Notes: a model not told the origin generated them from the letters alone. Shown: positions 50,352 to 59,438, counted from the stretch's first letter. The stretch: 64,000 nucleotides of DNA from Variovorax sp. dw_308 (GCF_019207085.1 NZ_JAATOM010000002.1:62001-126000); one strand, 5' to 3'. A program made the numbers and translations.

Positions 50352-51193
50352 GCGGAGGTTCTTCTTCCCTCTCCCCGAGGGGAGAGGGAGTGAACCCCAC
50401 CGAATTCGCAAGCATCCGCTGGCGCGAGCGTGAAGTGCGCATCGAATACGTGCGCATCGCGCCCGAGCGCACCAATGCGCCGCTCGTCGTCTTCCTCCAC
50501 GAAGGCCTCGGCTCGGTCGCGATGTGGAAGGACTTCCCCCAGCAGCTGTGCGATGCCGGCGGCTACAGGGGCCTCGTCTTCTCACGCCCCGCCTACGGCC
50601 GCTCGACACCGCGCGATGAAGACGAACACTGGGATGTCGACTTCATGCACCGCCAGGCATGCGAAGTGCTACCCGCCTTCTTCAATGCAATCCATCTCCA
50701 AGAAAAACCCTGGCTCTTCGGCCACAGCGATGGCGGTTCCATCGCCCTCCTCTACGCGGCGCAATTCCCCCACGCCGTGGCGGGCATCGTCGTCGTCGCG
50801 CCACACATCTTCGTGGAAGACGTGACCGTCGCGAACATCGAGGAAGCGCGCCAGGCCTACCTGTCCACCGACCTGCCGCAGCGCCTCGGCAAGTACCACG
50901 ACAGCGCCGATTCCGCCTTCTGGGGCTGGAACCGCATCTGGCTGCACCCGCCCTTTCGCCGATGGAACATCGAGGCCGAGCTCGGCGCGATCCGCTGTCC
51001 CGTGCTCGCCATGCAGGGCGTCGACGACGAGTACGGCACGCTGGAGCAAATTCAGGGAATCGCGCGACAAGTGCCTGCAACGCAGCTCGTCGAATTGCCC
51101 GACTGCGGGCATTCCCCACACCGCGACCAGCCGGAAAAGGCAATAGTCTCGGCGGTTACATTCATTGACCTGCACCGGAGTTCCACCCCATGA
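50348..51193 (+). CDS. Alpha/beta-hydrolase of the box operon
   Basis: 281 residues from a GTG at 50348 that overlaps the ligase stop; AAGGAG lies 8 bp upstream. The catalytic triad is readable: nucleophile S127 in FGHSDGGS, an aspartate in QGVDDEYGT and a histidine in CGHSPHRDQ; the oxyanion motif is HEGLGSVAMW. The N-terminal residues SLSPRGEG are encoded by a palindromic repeat, so the true domain starts after about residue 18. It may hydrolyse an ester or a dead-end CoA thioester in benzoate metabolism. Confidence 0.85.
   Translation: MSGGSSSLSPRGEGVNPTEFASIRWREREVRIEYVRIAPERTNAPLVVFLHEGLGSVAMWKDFPQQLCDAGGYRGLVFSRPAYGRSTPRDEDEHWDVDFMHRQACEVLPAFFNAIHLQEKPWLFGHSDGGSIALLYAAQFPHAVAGIVVVAPHIFVEDVTVANIEEARQAYLSTDLPQRLGKYHDSADSAFWGWNRIWLHPPFRRWNIEAELGAIRCPVLAMQGVDDEYGTLEQIQGIARQVPATQLVELPDCGHSPHRDQPEKAIVSAVTFIDLHRSSTP
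50367..50389. repeat. Palindromic repeat inside the hydrolase gene start
   Basis: CCCTCTCCCC-GA-GGGGAGAGGG has perfect 10-bp arms. It is the same unit as in the boxB-boxA gap but here lies in-frame within coding sequence, giving Ser-Leu-Ser-Pro-Arg-Gly-Glu-Gly near the N-terminus. Confidence 0.75.
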
Positions 51194-52356
51194 GCCAACG
51201 CATCGCACGCACCACCTTGACCGCCCTCGCCCTGGCTTGCATCGCCACCCTGGGGCATGCCCAGCAAGGCAAGCTGAAGGTCGGCCTGATGCTGCCCTAC
51301 AGCGGCACCTACACCGCGCTGGGCGTGGCCATCGAGAACGGCTTCAAGCTGCGCGTGGACGAGCTCGGCGGCAAGATCGGCGGACGCGAGATCGAATACG
51401 TCAAGGTCGATGACGAATCCGACCCGGCCAAGGCCACCGACAACGTCAACAAGCTCATCAAGCGCGACAACGTCGACGTCATCATCGGCACCGTGCACTC
51501 GGGCGTGACCATGGCCATGGCCAAGGCCGCGAAGGAAAGCGGCACCGTGCTGATCGTGCCCAACGGCGGCGCCGACGCGGTGACCGGCCCGATGTGCGCA
51601 CCCAACATCTTCCGCAGTTCCTTCTCCAACTGGCAGCCTGCCTACGCGATGGGCGAAGTCGCGGCCAAGCAAGGCAAGAAGACCGCGATGACCATCACGT
51701 GGAAGTACGCGGCCGGCGACGAGTCGGTGGCCGGCTTCAAGGAAGGCTTCGAAAAGGGCGGCGGCAAGGTGACCAAGGAACTGACCGTGCCCTTCCCCAA
51801 TGTCGAGTTCCAGGCGCTGCTGACGGAGATCGCCGCGGCCAAGCCCGATGCGGTGTATTCCTTCTATGCCGGCGGCGGCGCGGTGAAGTTCGTCAAGGAC
51901 TATGCGGCGGCCGGGCTCAACAAGACCATTCCGCTGTATGGCCCCGGCTTCCTCACCGACGGCACGCTGGAAGCGCAAGGCGATGCCGCGCAAGGCATGC
52001 TGACCACGCTGCACTATGCCGACGGCCTGAACACGGCGCGCGACAACAGCTTCCGCACGGCCTATGCCACCAAGTTCAAGCTGCAGCCCGACGTGTATGC
52101 CGTGCAGGGCTATGACGCGGCGCAGATGCTGGCCATCGGCCTCAACGCGGTGAAGGGCGACCTCACGAAGAAGGCGGAATTTTCCGGCGCCATCGAGAAG
52201 GCGAAGATCGACAGCCCGCGCGGCCCGTTCACGATCAGCAAGTCGCACAACCCAGTTCAGGACTTCTACCTGCGCAAGGTCGAGGGCAAGGAGAACAAGC
52301 TGGTGAACGTGGCCGTGAAGGGCCTGGCCGATCCGGGTCGCGGCTGCAAGATGTGA
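51190..52356 (+). CDS. ABC transporter substrate-binding protein (Liv type), box operon
   Basis: 388 residues with a signal peptide ending LGHAQQG. Type I periplasmic binding protein (KLKVGLMLPYSGTYTALG and IIGTVHSGVTMAMAKAA). The start overlaps the hydrolase stop (ATGA). Together with the four downstream genes it makes a complete branched-chain-amino-acid-type importer. Placed after benzoate-CoA ligase, it most likely binds benzoate or a substituted benzoate. Confidence 0.9.
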   Translation: MSQRIARTTLTALALACIATLGHAQQGKLKVGLMLPYSGTYTALGVAIENGFKLRVDELGGKIGGREIEYVKVDDESDPAKATDNVNKLIKRDNVDVIIGTVHSGVTMAMAKAAKESGTVLIVPNGGADAVTGPMCAPNIFRSSFSNWQPAYAMGEVAAKQGKKTAMTITWKYAAGDESVAGFKEGFEKGGGKVTKELTVPFPNVEFQALLTEIAAAKPDAVYSFYAGGGAVKFVKDYAAAGLNKTIPLYGPGFLTDGTLEAQGDAAQGMLTTLHYADGLNTARDNSFRTAYATKFKLQPDVYAVQGYDAAQMLAIGLNAVKGDLTKKAEFSGAIEKAKIDSPRGPFTISKSHNPVQDFYLRKVEGKENKLVNVAVKGLADPGRGCKM

Positions 52357-52416
52357 AGTGTCGCTCCGCCCCAGGTTGGCCTCACTTCGTGTAGGCCGCC
52401 CCCCCCCACCGGGGGC

Positions 52417-52454
52417 AACCCCTGCGGCCCGGCAAAGCCGGTTCCGCGGGGTTT
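52417..52454 (+). terminator. Strong hairpin between the binding-protein and livH genes
   Basis: The inner hairpin CCGGC-AAA-GCCGG is enclosed by AACCCCTGCGG / CCGCGGGGTT arms with one bulged T and a TT internal loop, and ends in TTT. In this position it could act as a partial terminator or 3' stabiliser that keeps the binding protein more abundant than the permeases, a common arrangement. A run of nine C's lies just upstream (about 52399-52407). Confidence 0.5.
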
Positions 52455-52482
52455 CACGAACAGACATGACGAGAGCCTCTGA

Positions 52483-53355
52483 GTGGACATTGGAACCTTC
52501 CTCGTTCAGTGCCTGAACGCCGCGCAATACGGCTTGTTGCTGTTCCTGGTCGCCTCGGGGCTGACGCTGATCTTCGGGATCATGGGCGTCATCAACCTGG
52601 CGCATGGCAGCTTCTACATGATTGGCGCGTACATGGCGTTCGCGCTGTCGCCGCTGTTCGGCGACCAGTTCATCGTGATGCTCGTGGCCGGCGTGGTGCT
52701 GGCGGCGGTGTTCGGCTACCTGCTCGAATGGGCGTTCTTCAGTTTTCTCTACCAGCGTGAGCATCTGCAGCAGGTGCTGATGACCTATGGGCTGATCCTC
52801 GTGTTCGAGGAACTGCGCTCCATCCTGGTCGGCAACGACGTGCACGGCGTGAAGGTGCCGCCCTGGCTGGACGGCAGCTTTGCGCTCGGCAGCCTCATGA
52901 GCTACCCGTGGTACCGGCTCTTTGCTTCGGCGGCCTGCATCGTGCTGGCCATCGGGCTCTACTGGGTGGTGAATCGCACGAGGCTCGGCATGATGGTGCG
53001 GGCCGGCGCCAGCAACCGCGATATGGTGCGCGGACTGGGCATCGACATCCGCAGGCTCTACCGCATCGTGTTCGCGGCCGGCGTGGCGCTCGCGGCGCTG
53101 GCCGGCATGATCGCGGCGCCGATGTCCTCGGTGTACCCGGGCATGGGCGCGAGCGTGCTGATCATCTGCTTCGTGGTGGTGGTGATCGGCGGCATCGGGT
53201 CGATCACCGGGGCGCTGGTGGCATCGCTGCTGGTGGGCTTCGTGGACACCTTCGGCAAGGTGTTCTTTGCCGAGCTGAGCGGGATGGGCGTGTACGTGCT
53301 CATGGCGATCGTGCTGATCTGGCGGCCCGAAGGCTTGATGGGGCGGAAGACATGA
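52483..53355 (+). CDS. Liv-type ABC transporter permease (LivH-like)
   Basis: 290 residues from the GTG at 52483, the start that gives the typical N-terminus DIGTFLVQCLNAAQYGLLLFLVASG. About eight membrane helices; the motif GVINLAHGSFYMIGAY is typical of LivH. Forms the channel with the LivM-like protein, whose gene overlaps by 4 bp (ATGA). It should carry the aromatic acid bound by the upstream receptor. Confidence 0.92.
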   Translation: MDIGTFLVQCLNAAQYGLLLFLVASGLTLIFGIMGVINLAHGSFYMIGAYMAFALSPLFGDQFIVMLVAGVVLAAVFGYLLEWAFFSFLYQREHLQQVLMTYGLILVFEELRSILVGNDVHGVKVPPWLDGSFALGSLMSYPWYRLFASAACIVLAIGLYWVVNRTRLGMMVRAGASNRDMVRGLGIDIRRLYRIVFAAGVALAALAGMIAAPMSSVYPGMGASVLIICFVVVVIGGIGSITGALVASLLVGFVDTFGKVFFAELSGMGVYVLMAIVLIWRPEGLMGRKT

Positions 53356-54305
53356 TGAGTCGCCTCAATCACATCCTGCCGCTGGCCTGTGCGTTGCTGC
53401 TGGCCGTGATCGGGCCGATGTTGAGCCCGTATGCGTCGGACTTCATCGTCAAGGTGATGATCCTCTCGATCTTCGCGTTGAGCCTGGAACTGCTGGTCGG
53501 CATGACCGGGCTGGTGAGCCTCGGCCACGCGGCGTTCTACGGCATCGGCGCCTATGCCACGGTGCTCGGCTCCGGAAAGGACGGCGGCTCGATCGCGATG
53601 CTGCTGCCGCTGGCCATGGGAAGCGCCGCGGCCTATGCGCTGGTCGTGGGCGCGCTCAGCCTGCGCACGCGCGGCGTGTACTTCATCATGGTGACGCTGG
53701 CGTTCGCGCAGATGGCTTTCTTCGTCTTCCACGACACCAAGTTCGGCGGCGGCAGCGACGGCATCTACATGTACATCCGGCCTGCGCTGGGCTCGATCGA
53801 CATGGACAACCGTTATGTGCAGTTCTATGCGGTGCTGGGCTCGCTGGTGTTCAGCTACGGCCTGCTGGCGCTGATCCGCCGCTCGCGCTTCGGCGCCGCG
53901 CTCGCCGGCATCCGCGTGAACGAGCAGCGCATGCGGGCGGCCGGGTTCCCGGTGTATGGCTACAAGCTGGCGGCCTTCGTGCTGGCCGGCGCGCTGGCCG
54001 GGCTGGCGGGTTTCCTCTTGGCCTCGCGCGATGGCGTGGTCAACCCCGAGCTGCTCGCCTGGCACAACTCGGGCGAAGTGCTGCTGATGATCATCCTGGG
54101 CGGCCTTGGCCACCTGCGCGGTGCGGTGATCGGCGCCGTGGCATTCACGCTGCTGAAGGAACTGCTGTCCACGCAAGCCTTCGTCGGGCCGCTGGCGGAC
54201 CATTGGCAGCTGACGCTGGGCCTCGCGATCATCGCGTTCGTGGCCTTGCTGCCGAAGGGCATCGTCGGCATCGCTTCGCGGCTTTCCCCGAAGGCATCCA
54301 CATGA
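53352..54305 (+). CDS. Liv-type ABC transporter permease (LivM-like)
   Basis: 317 residues from the ATG at 53352. About ten hydrophobic helices with the LivM signatures TGLVSLGHAAFYGIGAYA and GGLGHLRGAVIGA. Both ends overlap the neighbouring genes by 4 bp (livH-like upstream, livG-like downstream), so translation of the transporter is coupled. Confidence 0.92.
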   Translation: MMSRLNHILPLACALLLAVIGPMLSPYASDFIVKVMILSIFALSLELLVGMTGLVSLGHAAFYGIGAYATVLGSGKDGGSIAMLLPLAMGSAAAYALVVGALSLRTRGVYFIMVTLAFAQMAFFVFHDTKFGGGSDGIYMYIRPALGSIDMDNRYVQFYAVLGSLVFSYGLLALIRRSRFGAALAGIRVNEQRMRAAGFPVYGYKLAAFVLAGALAGLAGFLLASRDGVVNPELLAWHNSGEVLLMIILGGLGHLRGAVIGAVAFTLLKELLSTQAFVGPLADHWQLTLGLAIIAFVALLPKGIVGIASRLSPKAST

Positions 54306-55048
54306 GCGCATTGCTGGCCGTCGACAAACTCACGCGCCGCTTTGGCGGCCTGGTGGCCGTGAACGCGGTGAACATCGACCTGCATCGCGGCGAGGTGCAT
54401 GCAGTGATCGGCACCAACGGCGCGGGCAAGTCGACGCTGATCAACATGCTCTCCGGCGAGATTGCCGCATCCGAAGGCCGCGTCACGCTCGAAGGCGAGG
54501 ACATCACGACGCGCGCCCAGTCGCGCCGCGCACGAGAAGGCGTCGGCCGCAGCTATCAGCGCACGACGATCTTTCCGGAGTTCTCCGTGCACGAGAACTG
54601 CAGGCTGTCGGCGCAGGCGTCGGCGCCGCGTCCATGGGCCATCTGGGAAGCCTCTGCGCGCTGCGCCGCCAGCAATGCCGCCGCCGACGAAGCCCTGGCC
54701 GCAGCCGGGCTGGCGGCCGACGCGCAACGCATCGCCGGCACGCTGAGCCACGGCGCCAAGCGGCAGCTCGAAGTCGCGATGTGCCTGGCCACGCGGCCGC
54801 GCGTGTTGCTGCTCGACGAACCGCTGGCCGGCATGGGCGCCGAGGAAACCGAACGCATGCTCGCGCTGCTGACCCAGCTGAAGTCCTCGCATGCGATCCT
54901 GCTGGTGGAGCACGACATGGATGCGGTGTTCCGCATTGCCGACCGCATCACGGTGATGGTCAACGGCGCCGTCATCGCGACGGGCGACCCGGATGCGATC
55001 CGCAACAACGCGGAGGTTCGCACCGCGTACCTGGGTGAGGACCATTGA
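54302..55048 (+). CDS. Liv-type ABC transporter ATP-binding protein (LivG-like)
   Basis: 248 residues from the ATG at 54302. Walker A GTNGAGKST, a degenerate signature LSHGAKRQLEVAM (glycine after Ser is His) and Walker B VLLLDEPLAGMG, with the H-loop in LLVEHDMD. LivG members often have LSYGxQR, so this variation is normal. One of two ATPases powering the importer encoded here. Confidence 0.92.
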   Translation: MSALLAVDKLTRRFGGLVAVNAVNIDLHRGEVHAVIGTNGAGKSTLINMLSGEIAASEGRVTLEGEDITTRAQSRRAREGVGRSYQRTTIFPEFSVHENCRLSAQASAPRPWAIWEASARCAASNAAADEALAAAGLAADAQRIAGTLSHGAKRQLEVAMCLATRPRVLLLDEPLAGMGAEETERMLALLTQLKSSHAILLVEHDMDAVFRIADRITVMVNGAVIATGDPDAIRNNAEVRTAYLGEDH

Positions 55049-55049
55049 G

Positions 55050-55751
55050 ATGTTGCAAGTCACAGGCATCAACACCTACTACGGCGACAGCCACATCCTG
55101 CGCGGCGTGGACGTCGAGTTGCCGGCATCGACATCGGTCGGCCTGCTCGGACGCAACGGCATGGGCAAGACCACGCTGATCCGCACGCTGATGGGCTATG
55201 TGCGTCCTGCCTTTGGCCAAGTGAAGCTCGATGGCCAGGACGTGACCGGCTGGGTGCCGGAGAAGATGGCGCGCCGGGGGATCGGCTACGTGCCCGAAGG
55301 CCGCGGCATCTTTCCGAACCTCTCCGTCAAGGAGAACCTGCTGATGAGCGCCCGCGCCGGCATCGACGGCCAGCGCGCGTGGACCTTCGACCGCGTGATG
55401 GCGACCTTCCCGCGGCTCACCGAGCGACTGGGTCACGGCGGCCAGCAGCTTTCCGGCGGCGAGCAGCAGATGCTGTCGATCGGCCGCGCGCTCATGACCA
55501 ATCCGCGCCTGCTGATCCTCGACGAAGCCACTGAAGGCCTGGCACCGCTGATCGTGGCCGAGATCTGGCGTGTGATCGCGGACATCCGCAGTACCGGCAT
55601 CGCCACGCTGATCGTGGACCGCGACTGGCGCAAGGTGCTGGGGCACACGGATCGCGCGGTGGTGATGGAGAAAGGCCGGATCGTGCTGGCCTCGGAATCG
55701 GCAGCATTGGTGGCTGCACCGGAGACGCTGTCGACCTTGCTGGGCGTTTGA
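55050..55751 (+). CDS. Liv-type ABC transporter ATP-binding protein (LivF-like)
   Basis: 233 residues from the ATG at 55050, right after the livG stop. Walker A GRNGMGKTT, signature LSGGEQQM, Walker B LLILDEATEGL, Q-loop in PEGRGIFPNL. The H-loop position reads LIVDRDWR where most LivF proteins have xVExN, so the switch histidine is not seen, which is usual for LivF. Last gene of the benzoate-uptake unit. Confidence 0.92.
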   Translation: MLQVTGINTYYGDSHILRGVDVELPASTSVGLLGRNGMGKTTLIRTLMGYVRPAFGQVKLDGQDVTGWVPEKMARRGIGYVPEGRGIFPNLSVKENLLMSARAGIDGQRAWTFDRVMATFPRLTERLGHGGQQLSGGEQQMLSIGRALMTNPRLLILDEATEGLAPLIVAEIWRVIADIRSTGIATLIVDRDWRKVLGHTDRAVVMEKGRIVLASESAALVAAPETLSTLLGV

Positions 55752-55784
55752 CCCGCGCGTGCCCATGCGCTTGCCCGCCCTTGA

Positions 55785-57071
55785 TCAAGCGGTGGCAAAC
55801 ACCTGGCTGATCTCCCTCGTTACTTGCAGGAAGCGATCGATGTCGGCCACGGAATTGCAGTGCAGCGGAGACACGCGAATCGCGCCTTCAAGCCCGAAGG
55901 ACTGCAGCATGCGCTTCGAATACAAGCTCGTCGCCACACGTTCATAGACGATCACGCCGCGCTTCTCGTACTCCCGCACCGCCTGCGCGTGCTCCAGGTT
56001 GTCGATGCCGATCGCGAGGATCAGGTCGCGCTTCGTGAGGTCTTCGTAGTCGAGGAAGACCTGCACGTTGTCCATGCGGCGCAAGCCAGGGTTGTTGTCG
56101 TCGCCATCGAGCAAGCGGGCGAGCAATGCACGCTCATGCAGCTCGATGCCATGGATGCCTGCGGCAAACAGTTCGCGCCGGTCCTGGCTCTGGCTGAACT
56201 GTCCGCCGAGCCAGCAGACGTAGTTGACGATCTCGGTGACCACCGCGAACTGCCAGGGCGCCGCGCTGCCCAGGTCCCAGAAGTCCTTCTTCTTGCCGGC
56301 CAGCTTGTGATGCGGCAGCACCGACGCACGATCCGACACCCACGACATGCCCGACCCTCTGCACCCGAAGAACTTGTACGGCGCGATGTTGATGCCGTCC
56401 ACCAGCGTCTTCTGCAGGTCGATCAACCCATGCGGCGCGTGCTGCACCGCGTCCACGATGATGTAGAGGTCGGGCTTGATGGCGCGTGTGCGCTTCACGA
56501 TCTGCTCGATGTCCAGCTTGGCGCCCGAAATGTTGGACGCGTAGATCACGCTCAGCAGCGACGTGTTCTCGTCGACCAGGCCCACGATCTCGTCGACATC
56601 GACGCCGCCTGTCACCGGGTTGGACTGCGCGACCCGCAGCGTCTTGCCGAGGCGCTCGGCATACAGCGACATCGCGTCGAAGGACGAGGGATGTTCGAGC
56701 ACGGTGGTCACCATGTTCGTGCCGGGCACGTTCTCGGCCACCGCGCGCACCATGTCGAACATGCCGCCGGACGCGGTGAGCGAGGCGTAGACGCTGCCGC
56801 CGTTCGCGTTGAGGATTGTGCGAACGTCGTCGGTGCCCTGGGCCTGCACGCGCTGCAGGAAGATCGCGAGCTCATGGATGCGCTCGGGGCAGTCGGGCAA
56901 CGCGTCGATGCGCCCCATCTGCTCGACCGCGGCCTTCAACCGGAACGAGCCGCCGGCGTTGTCGAAGAAGAGTCGTTGCCGCCCGTTCATGTCGTGGTCG
57001 ACATAGTGAAACCGGCTCTTGATCTCGTGCATCAGCGCATCGGCGAAGAGCGCGCCTTGATCGGTGTTCAT
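55785..57071 (-). CDS. Class V aminotransferase-fold PLP enzyme
   Basis: 428 residues. Pyridoxal-phosphate fold of the cysteine desulfurase / isopenicillin N epimerase group: the cofactor aspartate in IIVDAVQHAPHG and the Schiff-base lysine K233 in IAPYKFFGCRG. Substrate unknown. It is divergent (105 bp) from a LysR gene, its probable regulator, and lies near an orphan amino-acid-type receptor. This suggests an amino acid or amine as substrate. Confidence 0.85.
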   Translation of the reverse strand: MNTDQGALFADALMHEIKSRFHYVDHDMNGRQRLFFDNAGGSFRLKAAVEQMGRIDALPDCPERIHELAIFLQRVQAQGTDDVRTILNANGGSVYASLTASGGMFDMVRAVAENVPGTNMVTTVLEHPSSFDAMSLYAERLGKTLRVAQSNPVTGGVDVDEIVGLVDENTSLLSVIYASNISGAKLDIEQIVKRTRAIKPDLYIIVDAVQHAPHGLIDLQKTLVDGINIAPYKFFGCRGSGMSWVSDRASVLPHHKLAGKKKDFWDLGSAAPWQFAVVTEIVNYVCWLGGQFSQSQDRRELFAAGIHGIELHERALLARLLDGDDNNPGLRRMDNVQVFLDYEDLTKRDLILAIGIDNLEHAQAVREYEKRGVIVYERVATSLYSKRMLQSFGLEGAIRVSPLHCNSVADIDRFLQVTREISQVFATA

Positions 57072-57176
57072 GCTGGATTTCCAGAAAAAATATTGATGAA
57101 TAGGATTGGGGAGACCCTGACCGCGGCGACGTGATCAGGGAGACTCTCCAGCTGAAGAAATGAACGCGCCTCGGCC

Positions 57177-58082
57177 ATGATGACTTTCAAGCAACTCGAA
57201 GCGCTCTACTGGATCGGCCAGCTCGGCAGCTTCGCACTCGCGGCCAACAAGCTGCACACCTCGCAGTCGGCCGTGTCCAAGCGCGTGCACGAGCTGGAGA
57301 TGGTGTTCGACACCGAGCTGTTCGACCGCACGCAGCGATCCGCCCGCCTCACCGACAAGGGCGAGGAGATGTTCATGCTGGCCAAGAGCCTGCTCGCGCA
57401 GCGCGATGCGGCCGTCGAGCAGTTCGGCCGGCAGGACGTGCTCGAGCGCCGTGTTCGCATCGGCGTGACCGAACTCACCGCGATGACCTGGTTCCCGCGC
57501 TGGGTCGAGCGGATCCAGTCGCACTACCCGAAGGTCACCCTGGAGCCGGACGTCGACAGCAGCGTCAACCTGCGCGAGAAGGTGCTGGCCGACGAGCTCG
57601 ACCTCATCGTGGTGCCCGACGCCTTCGCCGACACGCGCATCCCCAGCAAGGCCGTCGGCGCCGTCGAAAGCGCGTGGATGTGCAAGCCCGGGCTCATCCC
57701 GCAAGGTGAGCCGGTGCGCCTCCATGAACTGGCGCGCCAGCGCATGCTGATCCAGGGCTCGAAGTCGGGCACCGGCCTGCTCTACGACAGCTGGATGAAG
57801 GAGCTCGGCATCCAGCCCGCCAACACGATCGTCATCCACAACCTCGTCGCGCTGATCGGCCTGACCGTCTCCGGCCTGGGCGTGAGCTACCTGCCTCGCC
57901 ATGCACTGCAGCAGATGGTCGACCAGGGACTGCTCGCACCCATCGACGTCACGCCCGCGCTGCCGCCGGTGACCTACGTGGCGATGTACAAGGGCGAGCA
58001 TCGGAGTTCGCTGGTGGCTTCGATCGTGATGCTGGCGCAGGAATGCTGCGATTTCACGCAGATGTTCCAGGCGGCGCGTTGA
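57177..58082 (+). CDS. LysR-family regulator
   Basis: 301 residues with an N-terminal winged helix (MTFKQLEALYWIGQLGSFALAANKLHTSQSAVSKRV) and a C-terminal effector-binding domain (RRVRIGVTELTAMTWFPRWV). It is divergent from the class V aminotransferase-type gene and its stop is 4 bp from the convergent receptor gene. Probably regulates the PLP enzyme gene. The inducer is unknown. Confidence 0.92.
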   Translation: MMTFKQLEALYWIGQLGSFALAANKLHTSQSAVSKRVHELEMVFDTELFDRTQRSARLTDKGEEMFMLAKSLLAQRDAAVEQFGRQDVLERRVRIGVTELTAMTWFPRWVERIQSHYPKVTLEPDVDSSVNLREKVLADELDLIVVPDAFADTRIPSKAVGAVESAWMCKPGLIPQGEPVRLHELARQRMLIQGSKSGTGLLYDSWMKELGIQPANTIVIHNLVALIGLTVSGLGVSYLPRHALQQMVDQGLLAPIDVTPALPPVTYVAMYKGEHRSSLVASIVMLAQECCDFTQMFQAAR

Positions 58083-58086
58083 CAAC

Positions 58087-58980
58087 TCACACACCCTTGT
58101 TGTTCGGGTTCCTGTAGATCTCCTTGACGGCATCCGTCATCGGGAAGTTGAGGTTGGCATTGGTCGGCGGGATCGGCTTGGTGAACCATCTGGCGTAGAG
58201 CTGCTCGATGGCGCCGGACTTCATGAGGTCCGTCACCGTCTTGTCGACCATTTCCTTGAACGCCGGATCGTCCTTGCGGTACATGATCCCGTAGGGCTCC
58301 TGGCGCAGCGACTCGCCCGTCAGGATCTTGAAGTCGCCCGGCTTCGTCGACGTTGCGATGAGGCCGGCCAGTTGCACGTCGTCGAGGATGTAGGCCACGC
58401 TGCGGTCCGACGCCAGCAGCAGGAAGCCGTCCGCCGTGTCCTTGGCCGCCAGTTCCTGCACCTCGACGTTGCCTGCCTTGCGGTACTGGCGCAGGAGCTG
58501 GATGCCCGTGCTGCCGGACACGGTCGACACGGTCTTGCCGTTCAAATCGGCCAGGGTGTTGATGCCGGAGTTCTTCTTCACCGCGGCGGTGATGTTGGTG
58601 ACGAAATGGCTCGGCGCGAATGCGACCTGCTGCTGGCGCTGCACGGTGTTCGTGGTGGTGGCGCAGTCGAGGTCGACGGTGCCGTTGGTCAGCAACGGAA
58701 TGCGGTTGGTCGAGGTCAGGACCGTGTAGTGCACTTCCAGGTTGGGCATGCCCAGCCTGGCCTTCACCGCCTCGACGATCTTCAGGCAGATGTCGTTGGT
58801 GAAGCCGACCGGATCGCCGCCGCCGGCGGGCTTGTACGAGAACGGGACCTGGCTGTCGCGTCCGCCGATCTGGATGCTGCCGCTGGCCTTGATCTTGGCG
58901 AGCGTATCGGTTTGCGCGAGTACGGGCGAGCACAGGAGGGCTGCGGCCAGGCCGAGCGCCAGGGAGAGACGGGATTGCAT
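58087..58980 (-). CDS. Amino-acid-type ABC substrate-binding protein (GltI-like)
   Basis: 297 residues with a signal peptide (LSLALGLAAALLCSPVLAQ). Type II periplasmic binding protein of the glutamate/aspartate branch: GGRDSQVPFSYKP, DLDCATTTNTVQRQQQ, and KTVSTVSGSTG. No permease or ATPase genes are adjacent. An 8-bp inverted repeat lies in the mRNA leader just before the ATG. The ligand is probably an acidic amino acid or a related compound. Confidence 0.88.
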   Translation of the reverse strand: MQSRLSLALGLAAALLCSPVLAQTDTLAKIKASGSIQIGGRDSQVPFSYKPAGGGDPVGFTNDICLKIVEAVKARLGMPNLEVHYTVLTSTNRIPLLTNGTVDLDCATTTNTVQRQQQVAFAPSHFVTNITAAVKKNSGINTLADLNGKTVSTVSGSTGIQLLRQYRKAGNVEVQELAAKDTADGFLLLASDRSVAYILDDVQLAGLIATSTKPGDFKILTGESLRQEPYGIMYRKDDPAFKEMVDKTVTDLMKSGAIEQLYARWFTKPIPPTNANLNFPMTDAVKEIYRNPNNKGV

Positions 58981-58989
58981 TCTGGAAGC

Positions 58990-59029
58990 CTTCGGGGTGG
59001 TGGTGAACGCGATTCTGCGAGCCCCGAAG
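58990..59029 (-). promoter_or_regulatory. Leader hairpin of the GltI-like gene
   Basis: CTTCGGGG (58990-58997) and CCCCGAAG (59022-59029) are perfect 8-bp inverted arms with a 24-bp loop. They lie 10-49 bp upstream of the ATG of the receptor gene, so the folded mRNA leader could affect access to the ribosome site. No known riboswitch class is recognised. Confidence 0.4.
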
Positions 59030-59102
59030 ATCTTCTAAAAGCGATTAATTTTCAGTCGACTGCATTCCTGAAAGAGATATGACGCGATGTCCTGGCGACG
59101 TA

Positions 59103-59438
59103 CTAAATCGCCGCCCGCGCTCGGAGCCCGATCGAAAAGCGGAAGGACACCCCGCTCGGCTGCGGCTTTCTTGCGCTCGGCTGCTGCACGGTGACCGGCA
59201 GCGTGGCGATAGGCTGATCGACCAGCGTACCTTCGAGTGCCTCCAACTCGATATGTCCCGCCGCGGTCAGGCGCATCAAGGAACGCGGGTCATTCTCGTC
59301 GATTGGCGTGCCGAATTCATAGTCGACCCATTCGGCCCAGCCTTCGCTGATCAGCATCTGGCTGGTGGTGGGCGCCATGCCGTTGCACTGTTGGGCATCG
59401 AGCAAGGCACCTTTGAGCAGGGAGGGCGACAGGTTCAT
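59103..59438 (-). CDS. Hypothetical protein (111 aa)
   Basis: The start is the ATG at 59438 (MNLSPSLLKGALLDAQQ); a longer upstream reading is hydrophobic and less plausible. A soluble protein with a helical N-terminus, a central strand-rich part (AEWVDYEFGTPIDEND) and a basic tail ending in RARAAI. I recognise no family. It stands alone between the receptor gene and the cyclase-type response regulator. Confidence 0.55.
   Translation of the reverse strand: MNLSPSLLKGALLDAQQCNGMAPTTSQMLISEGWAEWVDYEFGTPIDENDPRSLMRLTAAGHIELEALEGTLVDQPIATLPVTVQQPSARKPQPSGVSFRFSIGLRARAAI

Noticed and set aside
52467..52482. ATG at 52467 as the livH start
   Set aside because: It is out of frame with the permease; the GTG at 52483 gives the family's N-terminus.
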